Shown here: piece by piece, positions 7,226 through 14,111 of the stretch
Layout of the letters: each line of letters starts with the position of its first letter
How positions within the stretch are numbered: the stretch's first letter is position 1
Assembly (NCBI GenBank): GCA_003577005.1
Contig: QEUW01000189.1
Coordinates: forward strand, 1-14,253
Source: Chloroflexota bacterium
GTDB taxonomy: Bacteria; Chloroflexota; Anaerolineae; Caldilineales; Caldilineaceae
Reading direction: 5' to 3'
DNA: 14,253 nucleotides
Translations under genes and position numbers: made by a program
The notes under the pieces: model-generated
The model's database searches: none
What the model saw: only the letters and a program-made list of their open reading frames with translations
What the model was told of the DNA's origin: nothing

Positions 7226-8070
7226 CAGCGCCTCCCTCTCTCTCCTGTCGGGGTGCGTTGGCCCGTGTAGCGCAGCAACAGGAAGAAGATCGCAAACGAC
7301 AGCAAGGCCAAGACGGCGGCGACGGCATTGGCAGCAGCAATATTGCCAGTCTCGAACTGGGCGAAGATATAAAGGGGAGCAGTTTGGGTGCGCAGCCGGA
7401 GATTGCCTGAGACCATGACGGTCGCGCCAAACTCGCCAAGGGAGTGGGCAAAGGTCAAGAGCGTCCCGGTAAAGAGCCCACCGGTCAGGGCTGGCAGCGT
7501 GACATAACGAAAGGTCTGCCAGCTACTGGCGCCAATCGTATACGCTGCTTCTTCATAGGTGACCTCCAACTCGTCTAGGAGCGGCTTCACAGCCCCTAGC
7601 ATGTAAGGAAACGTCACGAAGAGGTGGGCCAACAACACGCCGACCGGTGTAAACATCGGTTGCAGACCGTATGGCTCCAGCAGGCGGCCCAGCAGCCCAA
7701 TTGGTCCCCACAGCAGCAGCAGCGAGGTGCCGACCACCACAGTGGGGATCGCCACGGGGAGGTTGACAATGATCAGCAGCGGGCGCTCACCAGGAAAGCG
7801 ATACTTGCTCAGCACATAGGCGGCATAGGTCCCGAGTACACCGTTCACAGCGGCGGTGGCGAAGGCAATCAACACGCTGAACCGCAAGGCAAACTGGGCA
7901 TCCGGTGTGCTCAACGCCGCCACGAAGGCGCCCAACCCGCCCTGAAAGGCAAAGATAAAGACGGCGGCCAGCGGCATGAGGATCAAAGGCAAAAGCACCA
8001 ACACCAACAGCCCGACCGGTAGCATCACCCTTGGGCGTTGGAGAGCGATATCGGGAGAAGCGACAGTCAT
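7225..8070 (-). CDS. cysW: Sulfate-type ABC transporter permease, CysW-like
   Basis: This 281-residue inner-membrane protein has about six hydrophobic segments (near 16-42, 60-88, 97-123, 138-162, 196-222, 244-267). The cytoplasmic EAA coupling loop is TYEEAAYTIGASSWQTFRYV (171-190), which would dock onto the ATPase, followed by LGEFGATVMVSGN (211-223), a hallmark of CysT/CysW/ModB permeases. SKYRFPGERPLL (88-99) and FVTFP (151-155) are CysW-like. The frame stays open to 8139, but ATG 8070 is chosen because it has an AGGAG RBS and overlaps the binding-protein stop by one base (TAATG). Sulfate importers normally use a CysT/CysW pair. Here there is only one permease gene, so a homodimer or a distant partner is implied. 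ModB-like use with another oxyanion is the alternative. Confidence 0.9.
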   Translation of the reverse strand: MTVASPDIALQRPRVMLPVGLLVLVLLPLILMPLAAVFIFAFQGGLGAFVAALSTPDAQFALRFSVLIAFATAAVNGVLGTYAAYVLSKYRFPGERPLLIIVNLPVAIPTVVVGTSLLLLWGPIGLLGRLLEPYGLQPMFTPVGVLLAHLFVTFPYMLGAVKPLLDELEVTYEEAAYTIGASSWQTFRYVTLPALTGGLFTGTLLTFAHSLGEFGATVMVSGNLRLRTQTAPLYIFAQFETGNIAAANAVAAVLALLSFAIFFLLLRYTGQRTPTGERGRR

Positions 8071-9116
8071 TATCTGAGCTCCTGTAACACCTGGTCGCGC
8101 CAGATCGCATCGACAATCTCGCGCTTGGCGTGGGCCCATCCGCCGTAATCGGCAATCAGGAAGGGATCGGCAATCGTGCCAAACGCGGGATTCGCCTGGT
8201 TGAGCGGTTCATCCACACTGCGGAAGCCATACTCGACAAAGAGCCGCTGGGCAGTTTCACCCCACAAAAAGGCAACGAAGGCGTCGATGAGTGCTCGTTC
8301 GGCAGGCGCAATATTGCGATCAATCACCGCCAGCGTGTGTTCGCTGAGAATGGTGCTCTGAGGGTAAATCATCTCGGCCTTGAGTCGGCCAAGGGCTTGG
8401 TCGCGCAGTGCTTCCTGCTCGTAGGTAATCAGTGCATCACCAAAGCCGTTTTCGAACTGGGTGCGCGCTGCACGGGCTGAGGCGGCCTGGGCCACCACAT
8501 TGCGCCAGAGACCGAGCAACAGTTGATAACCGGCCTCGAGTTGATCGGGGTGCTGGCGTACCCCGGCGCCATATTCGGCAACAATGGCCCAGTTTGCGCC
8601 GCCTGAGGTCAAGGGATCGGGATGCACAACGCCGATGCCCGGTCGCGTGAGATCGGCGAAATCGTAGATGTTTTTCGGATTGCCCGGTCGTACGAGGATG
8701 ATAAAGGGAGTGCGATTCACCACCCCCTGATGCGGGAGTTGCTGCCAGCTCTGAGGCGCAACGACCCCGGCCTCGGCGAGCCGTTGGGCATCGAGCTCGA
8801 GGGAAAGCAACACGAGATCGGCAGGTACTCCCATGATGATCTGATTGGTAATCGTCCCTGAGCCGGCGAATGCACTAATAAACTCAACTTGTTCGCCCGT
8901 TTGCGCCTGCCACGCCTCTTGAAAGGCCGGAAAAACCGCCTCGGTCATCACTTCGCCCAGGATGCTGAAACCGTAGAAGACAATCGTGCGCGGCTGCCCC
9001 ATCCCGCTAGCGAATGGCAACCAGGGCCACAGCGCATACAACAAGAGCATCCCCAACAAGAGCCCCTGGAGCCACAACTGCAACCGGCGGACAAGGATTT
9101 GGCGCTTTAGAATCAC
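8070..9116 (-). CDS. sbp: Sulfate-type substrate-binding protein (Sbp family)
   Basis: This 348-residue exported protein would capture sulfate or a related oxyanion outside the membrane and deliver it to the permease. The N-terminus has a basic start and a hydrophobic segment (about 13-36) with no lipobox cysteine, so it is either a signal peptide or a membrane anchor. Sbp-family blocks are in order: IVFYGFSILGEVM (45-57), AFAGSGT (82-88), VRPGNPKNIYDF (142-153), HPDPLTSGGANW (165-176; the SGGA-x-W anion-binding block), FENGFGDALITYEQEAL (221-237) and YGGWAHAKRE (324-333). The opening YGFSILGE differs from the YDPTRE seen in E. coli Sbp, so this is a divergent branch. The start is GTG at 9116, supported by AGGGGAG with about 5 bases spacing. 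First gene of the transporter operon. Confidence 0.92.
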   Translation of the reverse strand: MILKRQILVRRLQLWLQGLLLGMLLLYALWPWLPFASGMGQPRTIVFYGFSILGEVMTEAVFPAFQEAWQAQTGEQVEFISAFAGSGTITNQIIMGVPADLVLLSLELDAQRLAEAGVVAPQSWQQLPHQGVVNRTPFIILVRPGNPKNIYDFADLTRPGIGVVHPDPLTSGGANWAIVAEYGAGVRQHPDQLEAGYQLLLGLWRNVVAQAASARAARTQFENGFGDALITYEQEALRDQALGRLKAEMIYPQSTILSEHTLAVIDRNIAPAERALIDAFVAFLWGETAQRLFVEYGFRSVDEPLNQANPAFGTIADPFLIADYGGWAHAKREIVDAIWRDQVLQELR

Positions 9117-9216
9117 AGCAACTCCCCTGATGTCGTCGATGATCGCCGCTAAACATTCGTTTCACCCATCCGCTGCCTTGGATGAGGTAGCAGTGTTTAA
9201 AGCTTATTTACGCACA

Positions 9217-9263
9217 GAGTGCGGACAGGATGTTCGCACTCCCACGGTTAGGCCCGACCGTGG
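9217..9263 (-). promoter_or_regulatory. Two back-to-back hairpins in the sbp leader
   Basis: Arms 9217-9223/9235-9241 (gagtgcg/cgcactc) and 9242-9248/9257-9263 (ccacggt/accgtgg) form two adjacent perfect 7-bp stems 100-150 bases upstream of sbp. In plus-strand RNA the first could lengthen to 11 bp with one G-U pair. No T-run follows on either side, and I match no known riboswitch class. They may structure the operon leader or be a processed or terminator-like element. No clear sigma-70 promoter could be assigned between here and 9116. Confidence 0.35.
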
Positions 9264-9382
9264 ACGACAAAGGTCCACCAGAGGATTACCGGTAAAGCGA
9301 GCATGGCGACCCCAAAGACAAGTCACGCGCTCAGTTCGCCCAAGCGGCCCAAGAAGCCTACACCGATCATCAGTAGCATCAT
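9248..9382 (-). pseudogene. Small membrane protein with an in-frame stop
   Basis: From ATG 9382 the minus strand encodes MMLLMIGVGFLGRLGELSA, then TGA at 9323-9325, then LVFGVAMLALPVILWWTFVV and HGRA before TAA at 9248-9250. Both halves are hydrophobic in the same frame, and TGA in place of TGG (Trp) would join them into a 44-residue two-helix protein. No RBS is seen at the start. It may be a decayed small membrane protein or the tail of a larger one. I do not recognise a family. Confidence 0.3.
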
Positions 9383-9402
9383 GGTGACAAAATTTATGAC
9401 AC

Positions 9403-9431
9403 AAAAAAGACCGCAGCTCTGTGCGGTCTTT
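9403..9431 (-). terminator. Strong intrinsic terminator, minus strand
   Basis: Stem arms 9406-9415 and 9422-9431 (aaagaccgca/tgcggtcttt) are perfectly paired over 10 bp with a 6-base loop. On the minus strand the stem runs into six T residues (9408-9403), the classical form. It would stop minus-strand transcripts arriving from the glycosyltransferase side before the sbp leader, insulating the transporter operon. On the plus strand there are only three T residues, so activity there is doubtful. Confidence 0.8.
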
Positions 9432-9639
9432 CAATCGCCGGGTTGCTGCTGCCCTTGCCTGCGAAGTTAGCTGTCGGGTTCGAGAGGGTAGCTTCTCGTC
9501 ATGCTGCTGCAAGATTCACCCCAAAAATGGATCCTCCGCTCCCACTATAGGGATTTGGCAGTTGTTCAATTGTTACGTTCAGTCTACTCCTCCTGAGCAA
9601 CGAAGTCAACATTCTACCAGCCTTGGTAATAAATATTGA

Positions 9640-9810
9640 CCAACGGGCGCCCGGCGTGGCGGTCAGGATAAGCAGGTCCTCGCCGCAGCGGGCCACACCC
9701 ATGCCGCCGTCTTTCACGTGACAGACGATCGCACAGTGCAGGTCAAATTCGAGAGTGTCAACAGTGACCGGAAGCAAGCGCTGGAACAGATGCTGACCGC
9801 GCAGCAGTAA
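9640..9810 (+). pseudogene. 3' remnant of an unknown plus-strand gene
   Basis: After a TGA at 9637-9639 a plus-strand frame runs 56 codons to TAA 9808-9810 with strongly coding-like content: GGQDKQVLAAAGHTHAAVFH, then VTDDRTVQVKFESVNSDRKQ and ALEQMLTAQQ. It contains no ATG, GTG or TTG near its beginning and no RBS, so it looks like a C-terminal fragment whose 5' part has been lost. A hairpin (9817-9839) follows the stop closely, as expected for a former gene end. No family recognised. The stretch 9432-9639 shows no supported gene. Confidence 0.4.
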
Positions 9811-9816
9811 GTGGTC

Positions 9817-9839
9817 GCAACCTCCATATCAGAGGTTGC
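9817..9839. terminator. Hairpin between convergent gene ends
   Basis: Arms 9817-9824 and 9832-9839 (gcaacctc/gaggttgc) form a perfect 8-bp stem with a 7-base loop. It lies just past the TAA of the plus-strand remnant and directly after the TAA of the glycosyltransferase (9841-9843) on the minus strand. Only a short TTT follows on the plus strand and no T-run on the minus strand, so termination efficiency is uncertain. Confidence 0.5.
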
Positions 9840-9840
9840 T

Positions 9841-10704
9841 TTACACCGAGGCAGTGTGGGTATGGGTCAGAGCCACTTGAGCGAGCGCCCTCGCTTCATA
9901 CTGGCTGTGAGGTGTCTGGACCGCCTCGTAGAGCGCGACGGTTTCACGCGCCATACGCACTGCACTAAAGAGACAGTCGAACCGGCGGCGACCCTCGGTC
10001 CGCCAGCGCTGCATGAGGTCAGGCTGCGTCAGCGCCTCGACAATCGCCGCCGCCAGCGCTGCACTGTTGTGCGGTTCTACCAAGCGGCCGGAGACGCCAT
10101 CCTCGATCGCTTCTGGGGTGCCACCAACCCGCGTGGCGATCACTGGCACCCCGGCAGCAAGGGCCTCGAGCACCACGAGGGGGAACCCCTCTCGCAGCGA
10201 AGGCAAGACAAAGAGATCCGCAGCCGCTAACAACTGCTGAATATCGGCGTACCACCCTGTCAAAATTAGCCGCGGAGCCTGGATATCAAGCGCCTGCATC
10301 TGCCAGCGCAGGTCATCCAGGAGGGGGCCATCACCTACCCAGAGAAAGTGAGCGTCCGGCACCCGGCGCACGATCGCGGGAATCGCCTGGAGCAGGTAGT
10401 GATGTCCTTTGGATAGGGTCAGGCGGGCCACGGTGACCACTAGTTTGGCCTGAGGCGGCACTCCCCACTGGTCGCAAAAGGTCCGTCGTTCCATCTTCAC
10501 TTGGTGGACGTAGATGCCAGGGCGCCCGAGGGCCAGCTTTGCGGCCGGGACGCCTGCTGTCCGGTAGCTCTGCTGGACCGCTTGCGAGACACAGATGATC
10601 TGATCGAGGGCTGGCAGCAAGGCATGATAGGCCGTCTGCTGGCTAGCGTCCGTGAGCAAGATGGCAGGTGCTCGGTGCGAATCACTACAGGCACGCCACC
10701 GCAA
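9841..10704 (-). CDS. GT4 glycosyltransferase, C-terminal part of a frameshifted GH1-GT4 gene
   Basis: The GT-B fold, family 4 type, would transfer a sugar from a nucleotide donor to an unknown acceptor. The open frame (287 codons from ATG 10704) shows LPALDQIICVSQAVQQSY (31-48), the donor-domain start VARLTLSKGHHYLLQAI (92-108), GWYADIQQLLAAADLFVLPS (150-169) and the E-x7-E motif EGFPLVVLE (172-180), then AAGVPVIATRVGG. The ATG at 10704 is probably not a real start: the first 13 or so codons are the shadow of the upstream frame, and the acceptor-domain N-terminus lies in the overlapping frame (10497-12197). Adding one base near 10663 joins HLP to ILLTDASQQ. Stop TAA 9841-9843 is followed by a hairpin. 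Whether the broken gene still makes active enzyme is unknown. Confidence 0.8.
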   Translation of the reverse strand: MRWRACSDSHRAPAILLTDASQQTAYHALLPALDQIICVSQAVQQSYRTAGVPAAKLALGRPGIYVHQVKMERRTFCDQWGVPPQAKLVVTVARLTLSKGHHYLLQAIPAIVRRVPDAHFLWVGDGPLLDDLRWQMQALDIQAPRLILTGWYADIQQLLAAADLFVLPSLREGFPLVVLEALAAGVPVIATRVGGTPEAIEDGVSGRLVEPHNSAALAAAIVEALTQPDLMQRWRTEGRRRFDCLFSAVRMARETVALYEAVQTPHSQYEARALAQVALTHTHTASV

Positions 10705-12197
10705 CGGGCAATATCCACCCCCTGATGGCCTTCCCCACTACTGCCTGCCTGGACATGAAAAATCTCTACCTGCATCCGGCGCAACCGTGCCTTGAGCGCC
10801 CGATAGGCGGTGCGTTCATCTTGCAGGTTGAGGGCAAAGGGCGTGCAGCCAAGCGCCAGGGCGCACGCCAGGAGGTGCTCGCCGCGCAAAGTAGGCGGGC
10901 AGACAAACAAGATGCGGTAGCGATTGAGGAGTTCCGCCGCCAGCGTGAGCATCTGTTCGCCGAGGCCCCACGGTTCTCGGCTATCGGTAAACAGACACAG
11001 GCTCGGCTTTTTATGAGGTACAGGTCCTCGTGTTGCAGTGTGCGCAACGGTTATTCGTCGGTGAATGGAGCGGGCACACAGCTGTTTGAAGAGCCGCTGT
11101 TGACACTGCAATTCACGCGCCAACGGGATATATAGCTCCCGCTGCCCCTCTTCGTCGGCGTAATCCCACAACCCATTGCAGCAGTGCCGCTCATCGTCCC
11201 ACCCCGGATGATTGAGGATGGGATAGAGGCAGATGCCCTCGATTGGCACGCCAGCTCGCATGACCGCACGCACTTCGCTACCGATGTACTTCAGCCAAGC
11301 CGGTCGCACCTCATCTTCGGCGCCCGTTTCGGCAATAAAGAGAGGCCGCCGGTAGCGGTCGTAGACCTCGCGCAGGATGTGCCGAAAGGGCTTGTAAAGC
11401 GGATGCAACGGAGTCAGGAAGGTTGCATCGTGAATCCACTGATTCCGCTCGTAATAGTTCACCCCAATGATGTCTAGGTATTTCTCTTGGCCGCCGAGTT
11501 CAGGACATTCTCGCCCAGCCAGCGTATCCCATGCCTGGTACTGGCTCAGACGATACTGTTCAGCCAGGACACCTTCGTGTGGCCGGCGGGGGTCTGGGAG
11601 GATGTTGATCACCGGATCCACGTGCAGAATTCGTGCCTGGGGCAGGACTGCCCAGATGGCTTCCGTGGCCGCAATCGTTGCCCGGACGAGCTGCCGTTTC
11701 AATTCAAGGCCGCACCCCCGGGCAAAAGGATTCAGGTAAGCGACATCACCGCCTGCCCAGGCAAAGAATGAGATCTCGTTCATCGGGACGAGGAAAGGAA
11801 TTGTCTCTAGCTCGTTCGCCAGCAGATGCGCAAACGCTGCCGCAAAGGAGGCGAACCGCCGGACAAATTCGGCGGCAAAGATATCCAGGTTATCTGGCCA
11901 GCCAAAATGGCAGAGATCCCAAAGAATCTGCACGCCGGTTGCCTGCGCCGCCTGGAGGGCTGGTAGGACACTGGAAAAATCATAATGGTAAGGTCTAGTT
12001 TCGATGAGGTGCCAGCGGATCCCGCTGCGGGCGGTAAAGATACCTTGTTGTTGTAAGCCTCGATAGTCAGCATAAATCTGCTGATAGGAATGGTGCTGAG
12101 TCGCCGCCAGCAAGTCTAATCGTTTGCCTGACCGGAGGCGATGTGCCGAACATTCAAACCCACCTAAAAAAAAGCTCTGAAACAAAGAGGACATCAT
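10497..12197 (-). CDS. GH1-like glycoside hydrolase fused to the N-terminal half of a GT4 glycosyltransferase (frameshifted)
   Basis: ATG 12197 is chosen over 12245 because CGGAGGTGG lies 8 bases upstream. Residues about 1-370 form a clan GH-A barrel close to family 1. FLGGFECSAHR lies near the start, the acid/base motif PMNEISFFAWAGG has E141, and the nucleophile motif FIAETGAE has E290, so both catalytic glutamates are kept. A linker (about 371-397) leads to a GT4 N-terminal domain beginning PSLCLFTDSREPWGLGEQML, with FHVQAGSSGEGHQG and VVIRTEHLP. After HLP (about 10663) the frame loses sense (SCSRTLASRR...) and stops at 10497, while the correct GT4 continuation appears in the next frame. 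Corrected, the gene would span 12197-9841, about 785 residues. The barrel resembles proteins annotated as beta-glucosidase-like; the true substrate is unknown. It may be a genuine mutation or an assembly error. Confidence 0.82.
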   Translation of the reverse strand: MMSSLFQSFFLGGFECSAHRLRSGKRLDLLAATQHHSYQQIYADYRGLQQQGIFTARSGIRWHLIETRPYHYDFSSVLPALQAAQATGVQILWDLCHFGWPDNLDIFAAEFVRRFASFAAAFAHLLANELETIPFLVPMNEISFFAWAGGDVAYLNPFARGCGLELKRQLVRATIAATEAIWAVLPQARILHVDPVINILPDPRRPHEGVLAEQYRLSQYQAWDTLAGRECPELGGQEKYLDIIGVNYYERNQWIHDATFLTPLHPLYKPFRHILREVYDRYRRPLFIAETGAEDEVRPAWLKYIGSEVRAVMRAGVPIEGICLYPILNHPGWDDERHCCNGLWDYADEEGQRELYIPLARELQCQQRLFKQLCARSIHRRITVAHTATRGPVPHKKPSLCLFTDSREPWGLGEQMLTLAAELLNRYRILFVCPPTLRGEHLLACALALGCTPFALNLQDERTAYRALKARLRRMQVEIFHVQAGSSGEGHQGVDIARCGGVPVVIRTEHLPSCSRTLASRRPIMPCCQPSIRSSVSRKRSSRATGQQASRPQSWPSGALASTSTK

Positions 12198-12460
12198 GAA
12201 GCGCCACCTCCGTAGCTCTCGTCGCGTTTTTTCTTGGGTCAGCAATTGGGGCGCAAGGTGGGCGTCCCCTTTGGCAAGACCAGTAGGCGACAGCTGTTAT
12301 GTTACTCAAGAGGAAATGCGCTGTCAGTAGAAGATGATATAGACAGCAGATAGGGAACGAGGTAGAGTGGACAGGGGTGGAGCGGGCTACCAACAGGGCT
12401 ATGCAGAAGGGCAAGCGCTGGCGGCTCAGCTTGGCCGACGGGGCGGCTGAACGCAGCGGC
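12198..12460. other. Intergenic leader of the GH1-GT4 gene
   Basis: About 260 bases lie between the cupredoxin terminator and the GH1-GT4 start. The minus strand contains the RBS CGGAGGTGG just before 12197. A weak promoter candidate is TTGAGT at about 12309-12304, with TACTGG 18 bases on. Open frames here look like chance. Nothing else is supported. Confidence 0.4.
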
Positions 12461-12499
12461 CAATAAAATACAGGAGCAACACTGGCTGCTCCTGTATTT
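12461..12499 (-). terminator. Intrinsic terminator of the cupredoxin gene
   Basis: Arms 12466-12478 and 12487-12499 (aaatacaggagca/tgctcctgtattt) pair perfectly over 13 bp with an 8-base loop. On the minus strand the stem ends in TTTTATT. It begins about 30 bases after the cupredoxin stop, so it separates that gene from the GH1-GT4 gene downstream. Confidence 0.85.
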
Positions 12500-12528
12500 C
12501 AGATGCCGCCCAGGTTGATCAGTGCTGT

Positions 12529-13059
12529 TCACTGGGCCGTCACGGTCAATGCCAGCTCCATGCCCTGCTCACGATGATCGCCGACCGGACAGTACACCTC
12601 ATAGGAGCCCGGCTGCAAGTCTACCTCCATGGTCTGCATTTCGCCAGGCAGGAGGTCTTGCTCGAATACCTCCTCGATGCCCTGGCCCTCGATCTCAAAA
12701 TTATGCTCCGTCGTACCGTTGTTGGTCACTTCGAAGGTCGTGGGACCAGCGGGTAACTCGTTGGGCATTTCGATAGCACCATCGACGAGAGAAACCTGCA
12801 CCACGTTGGCCTCGGCGGTGGGGGTGATCCCTTCGGTGGGGGTGATGCCTTCGGTCGGTGTAATGCCTTCGGTGGGGGTGAGCTCAACCGTCTCTGTGAT
12901 CTCGAGGGTAGGCGTAATTTCCTCAGCCATCTCCACTGTAGGCGTGGCCTCTTCAACAGCTGGGGTGGCAGCCGGCGCCGGCGCCGTCATGGGGGGGCAC
13001 CCGGCAAGGACAAACATCAGCAACATCACGACAGGGAGCAAAACGAGTGGTCGGTTCAT
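12529..13059 (-). CDS. Cupredoxin-type blue copper lipoprotein
   Basis: This 176-residue exported protein is probably a membrane-anchored electron carrier. ATG 13059 is preceded by AAGGAGA with 7 bases spacing. The frame extends upstream to 13215, but only this start gives a signal peptide: NRP then LVLLPVVMLLMFVLAG, with lipobox LAGC and C21 as the lipidated residue. A Pro/Thr/Glu-rich spacer (22-85) includes three exact TPTEGI repeats (61-78). The cupredoxin domain (about 86-176) has type 1 copper ligands: H119 in TTEHNFEI, then C157, H162 and M167 in YCPVGDHREQGM, a C-x4-H-x4-M arrangement as in sulfocyanin-like proteins. No redox partner lies alongside and it has its own terminator, so it is monocistronic. 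It could serve respiration, photosynthesis or copper handling; the sequence does not decide. Confidence 0.88.
   Translation of the reverse strand: MNRPLVLLPVVMLLMFVLAGCPPMTAPAPAATPAVEEATPTVEMAEEITPTLEITETVELTPTEGITPTEGITPTEGITPTAEANVVQVSLVDGAIEMPNELPAGPTTFEVTNNGTTEHNFEIEGQGIEEVFEQDLLPGEMQTMEVDLQPGSYEVYCPVGDHREQGMELALTVTAQ
12826..12879 (-). repeat. Three 18-bp tandem repeats encoding TPTEGI
   Basis: Three 18-base units encode identical hexapeptides in the linker of the cupredoxin lipoprotein. The units differ at a few synonymous positions (ggtgggggtgat, ggtcggtgtaat), so the peptide is conserved while the DNA has drifted. A partial fourth unit (TPTAEA) follows at 12808-12825. Confidence 0.8.
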
Positions 13060-13801
13060 CTTGTGTCTCCTTGTAAAGTGAAAGAAAGACCGAACAACAG
13101 CTAGGTAAGGTTTTGGTACTCGCGATTCTCGTGTTTGGCAAAAAGCTGCCTCTGCAAGCCCTCCTTTCTCCAGCAGCATGCCTACTCCGTATGGCTTGAA
13201 AACTGAGGAACGCAACCGGAATTCAGCCCTCAGTCCTTATAGAGCACCACCAGCGTCTATCCGCTCAGCACTAGCGCCACACCTAGACGCCACAAGCAGA
13301 TCCTGACCTCGACATAGGGCACCTTGCCAAACCTCTGCCTTTCAGGCCTAACTCGAGCAGAACGCAGCGAGGTAGCAGTTGGGGTCGGTTGAAATAGTAG
13401 GCAGAAAATTTGCATCTTCTAGTTGCCTAAACACATGAAGAAGATACAGAAAAGGACACAAGTTTATTAGGTTTTTGCATAACCCCACATGTGTCGCTGG
13501 CGCAGATCTACCGAATTGCCTGCGCAACAGCCGACCTGGACACAAATCCATCAAACAGAGAAATTGTAAGCCAAATGTCAGCTTCTAGTGCTCTATAAGC
13601 TGTGCTATACTCGTTGTGTCAGAAAAGCGTCAGGCCAATGAGTTTGACATGGGCGTCCCCAAGCCCTGCCACTCATTGCTGAAGGCTCCCGCAGCAGGCG
13701 ACGGTCAACCCACATCCCTCTCGCCACTGGCCAACCTCAGCAGCGCCTTCTGCATGAGGGCATTTCGCTTACTCGCCAAACCAATTTTAGCCAAAATCTG
13801 A

Positions 13802-13826
13802 GGTTGTTGCGCAGTTCGCAACAACC
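13802..13826. terminator. Perfect 10-bp hairpin, possible terminator
   Basis: Arms 13802-13811 and 13817-13826 (ggttgttgcg/cgcaacaacc) pair perfectly around a 5-base loop (cagtt). No T-run follows on the plus strand; on the minus strand only a loose ATTTT lies 8-10 bases on. It starts directly at the TGA of the small frame 13616-13801 and lies 55 bases before the winged-helix gene, so it could also act as an upstream control element. Confidence 0.45.
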
Positions 13827-13854
13827 CGCTCATAGTCTGCGTGGCATGTCGATA

Positions 13855-13869
13855 TTCACATCTTGTGAA
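13855..13869 (+). promoter_or_regulatory. Possible operator overlapping the RBS of the winged-helix gene
   Basis: TTCACA-tct-TGTGAA is a perfect 6-bp dyad ending where the GAAGGAGAG ribosome binding site (13867-13875) begins, 11 bases before the ATG at 13881. Its position suits autoregulation by the DNA-binding protein it precedes, but a short dyad of this kind can arise by chance. Confidence 0.35.
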
Positions 13870-13880
13870 GGAGAGATGCC

Positions 13881-14087
13881 ATGGGACGCAAGCAAGACGA
13901 TCAACGGTTGGATGAAATTTTGGCTGCGATTCTGACTCAACCCGAACAGAAGGCAGGGTCAATTGCAACCCAGCTTGGTCTGGATGATAAAACCATTCAG
14001 CGAGCATTGGTGCAGCTCGAAGACCGCGGCGATCTGTTGCTGCAGGACGACAAGGGCCGGCTGAGTTGGTTTGGCCAACGCAAGTAA
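13881..14087 (+). CDS. Small winged helix-turn-helix DNA-binding protein
   Basis: This 68-residue protein consists of little but one winged-helix domain. Helix 1 is about residues 8-20 (QRLDEILAAILTQ), the HTH is GSIATQLGLDDKTIQRALVQ (26-45) with recognition helix about 35-47, and the wing is GDLLLQDDKGRLSWFG (50-65). No ligand or dimerisation domain is present. ATG 13881 has a good RBS (GAAGGAG, with about 8 bases spacing). It probably acts as a transcription regulator or a DNA-binding accessory. A dyad upstream (13855-13869) and a long inverted repeat downstream (14112-14158) are candidate binding sites, and the next gene on the same strand (14184) is a plausible target or partner. Confidence 0.8.
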   Translation: MGRKQDDQRLDEILAAILTQPEQKAGSIATQLGLDDKTIQRALVQLEDRGDLLLQDDKGRLSWFGQRK

Positions 14088-14111
14088 GTTTGTGAGAGCG
14101 TCGAAAAAAGT

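Larger units (their letters stand above)
13060..13880. other. Largely non-coding region with scattered signals
   Basis: About 820 bases without a confident gene. It holds the leader of the cupredoxin gene, a 62-codon plus-strand frame from GTG 13616 to TGA 13801 that lacks an RBS and has unconvincing composition, a possible -10 box TATACT (13606-13611), a hairpin at 13802-13826 and a palindrome at 13855-13869. No tRNA, CRISPR or insertion sequence is seen. Confidence 0.5.

Noticed and set aside
8071..8139. Upstream extension of the CysW-like permease to ATG 8139
   Set aside because: It would overlap the end of the binding-protein gene by 70 bases with a polar non-homologous N-terminus. ATG 8070 has an RBS and a TAATG coupling.
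9323..9325. Reading TGA (9323) and TAG (about 117) as tryptophan, i.e. an alternative genetic code
   Set aside because: The intact genes use TGA and TAG as stops at proper ends (the permease ends with TGA, cysA and the kinase with TAG) and encode Trp by TGG. Nonsense mutation in decayed genes is simpler.
13060..13215. Upstream extension of the cupredoxin gene to ATG 13215
   Set aside because: The added residues would bury the lipoprotein signal peptide. ATG 13059 has a good RBS and gives a proper lipobox.
13236..13599. 12-base inverted match (GTGCTCTATAAG) at 13236-13247 and 13588-13599, possible mobile-element ends
   Set aside because: The match does not extend beyond 12 bases, there is no gene between, and no target duplication is seen. 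It could be chance or promoter-like similarity.
13616..13801. Small plus-strand frame starting at GTG 13616
   Set aside because: No RBS, unconvincing composition and no recognised motif. Its only support is the hairpin directly after its stop.
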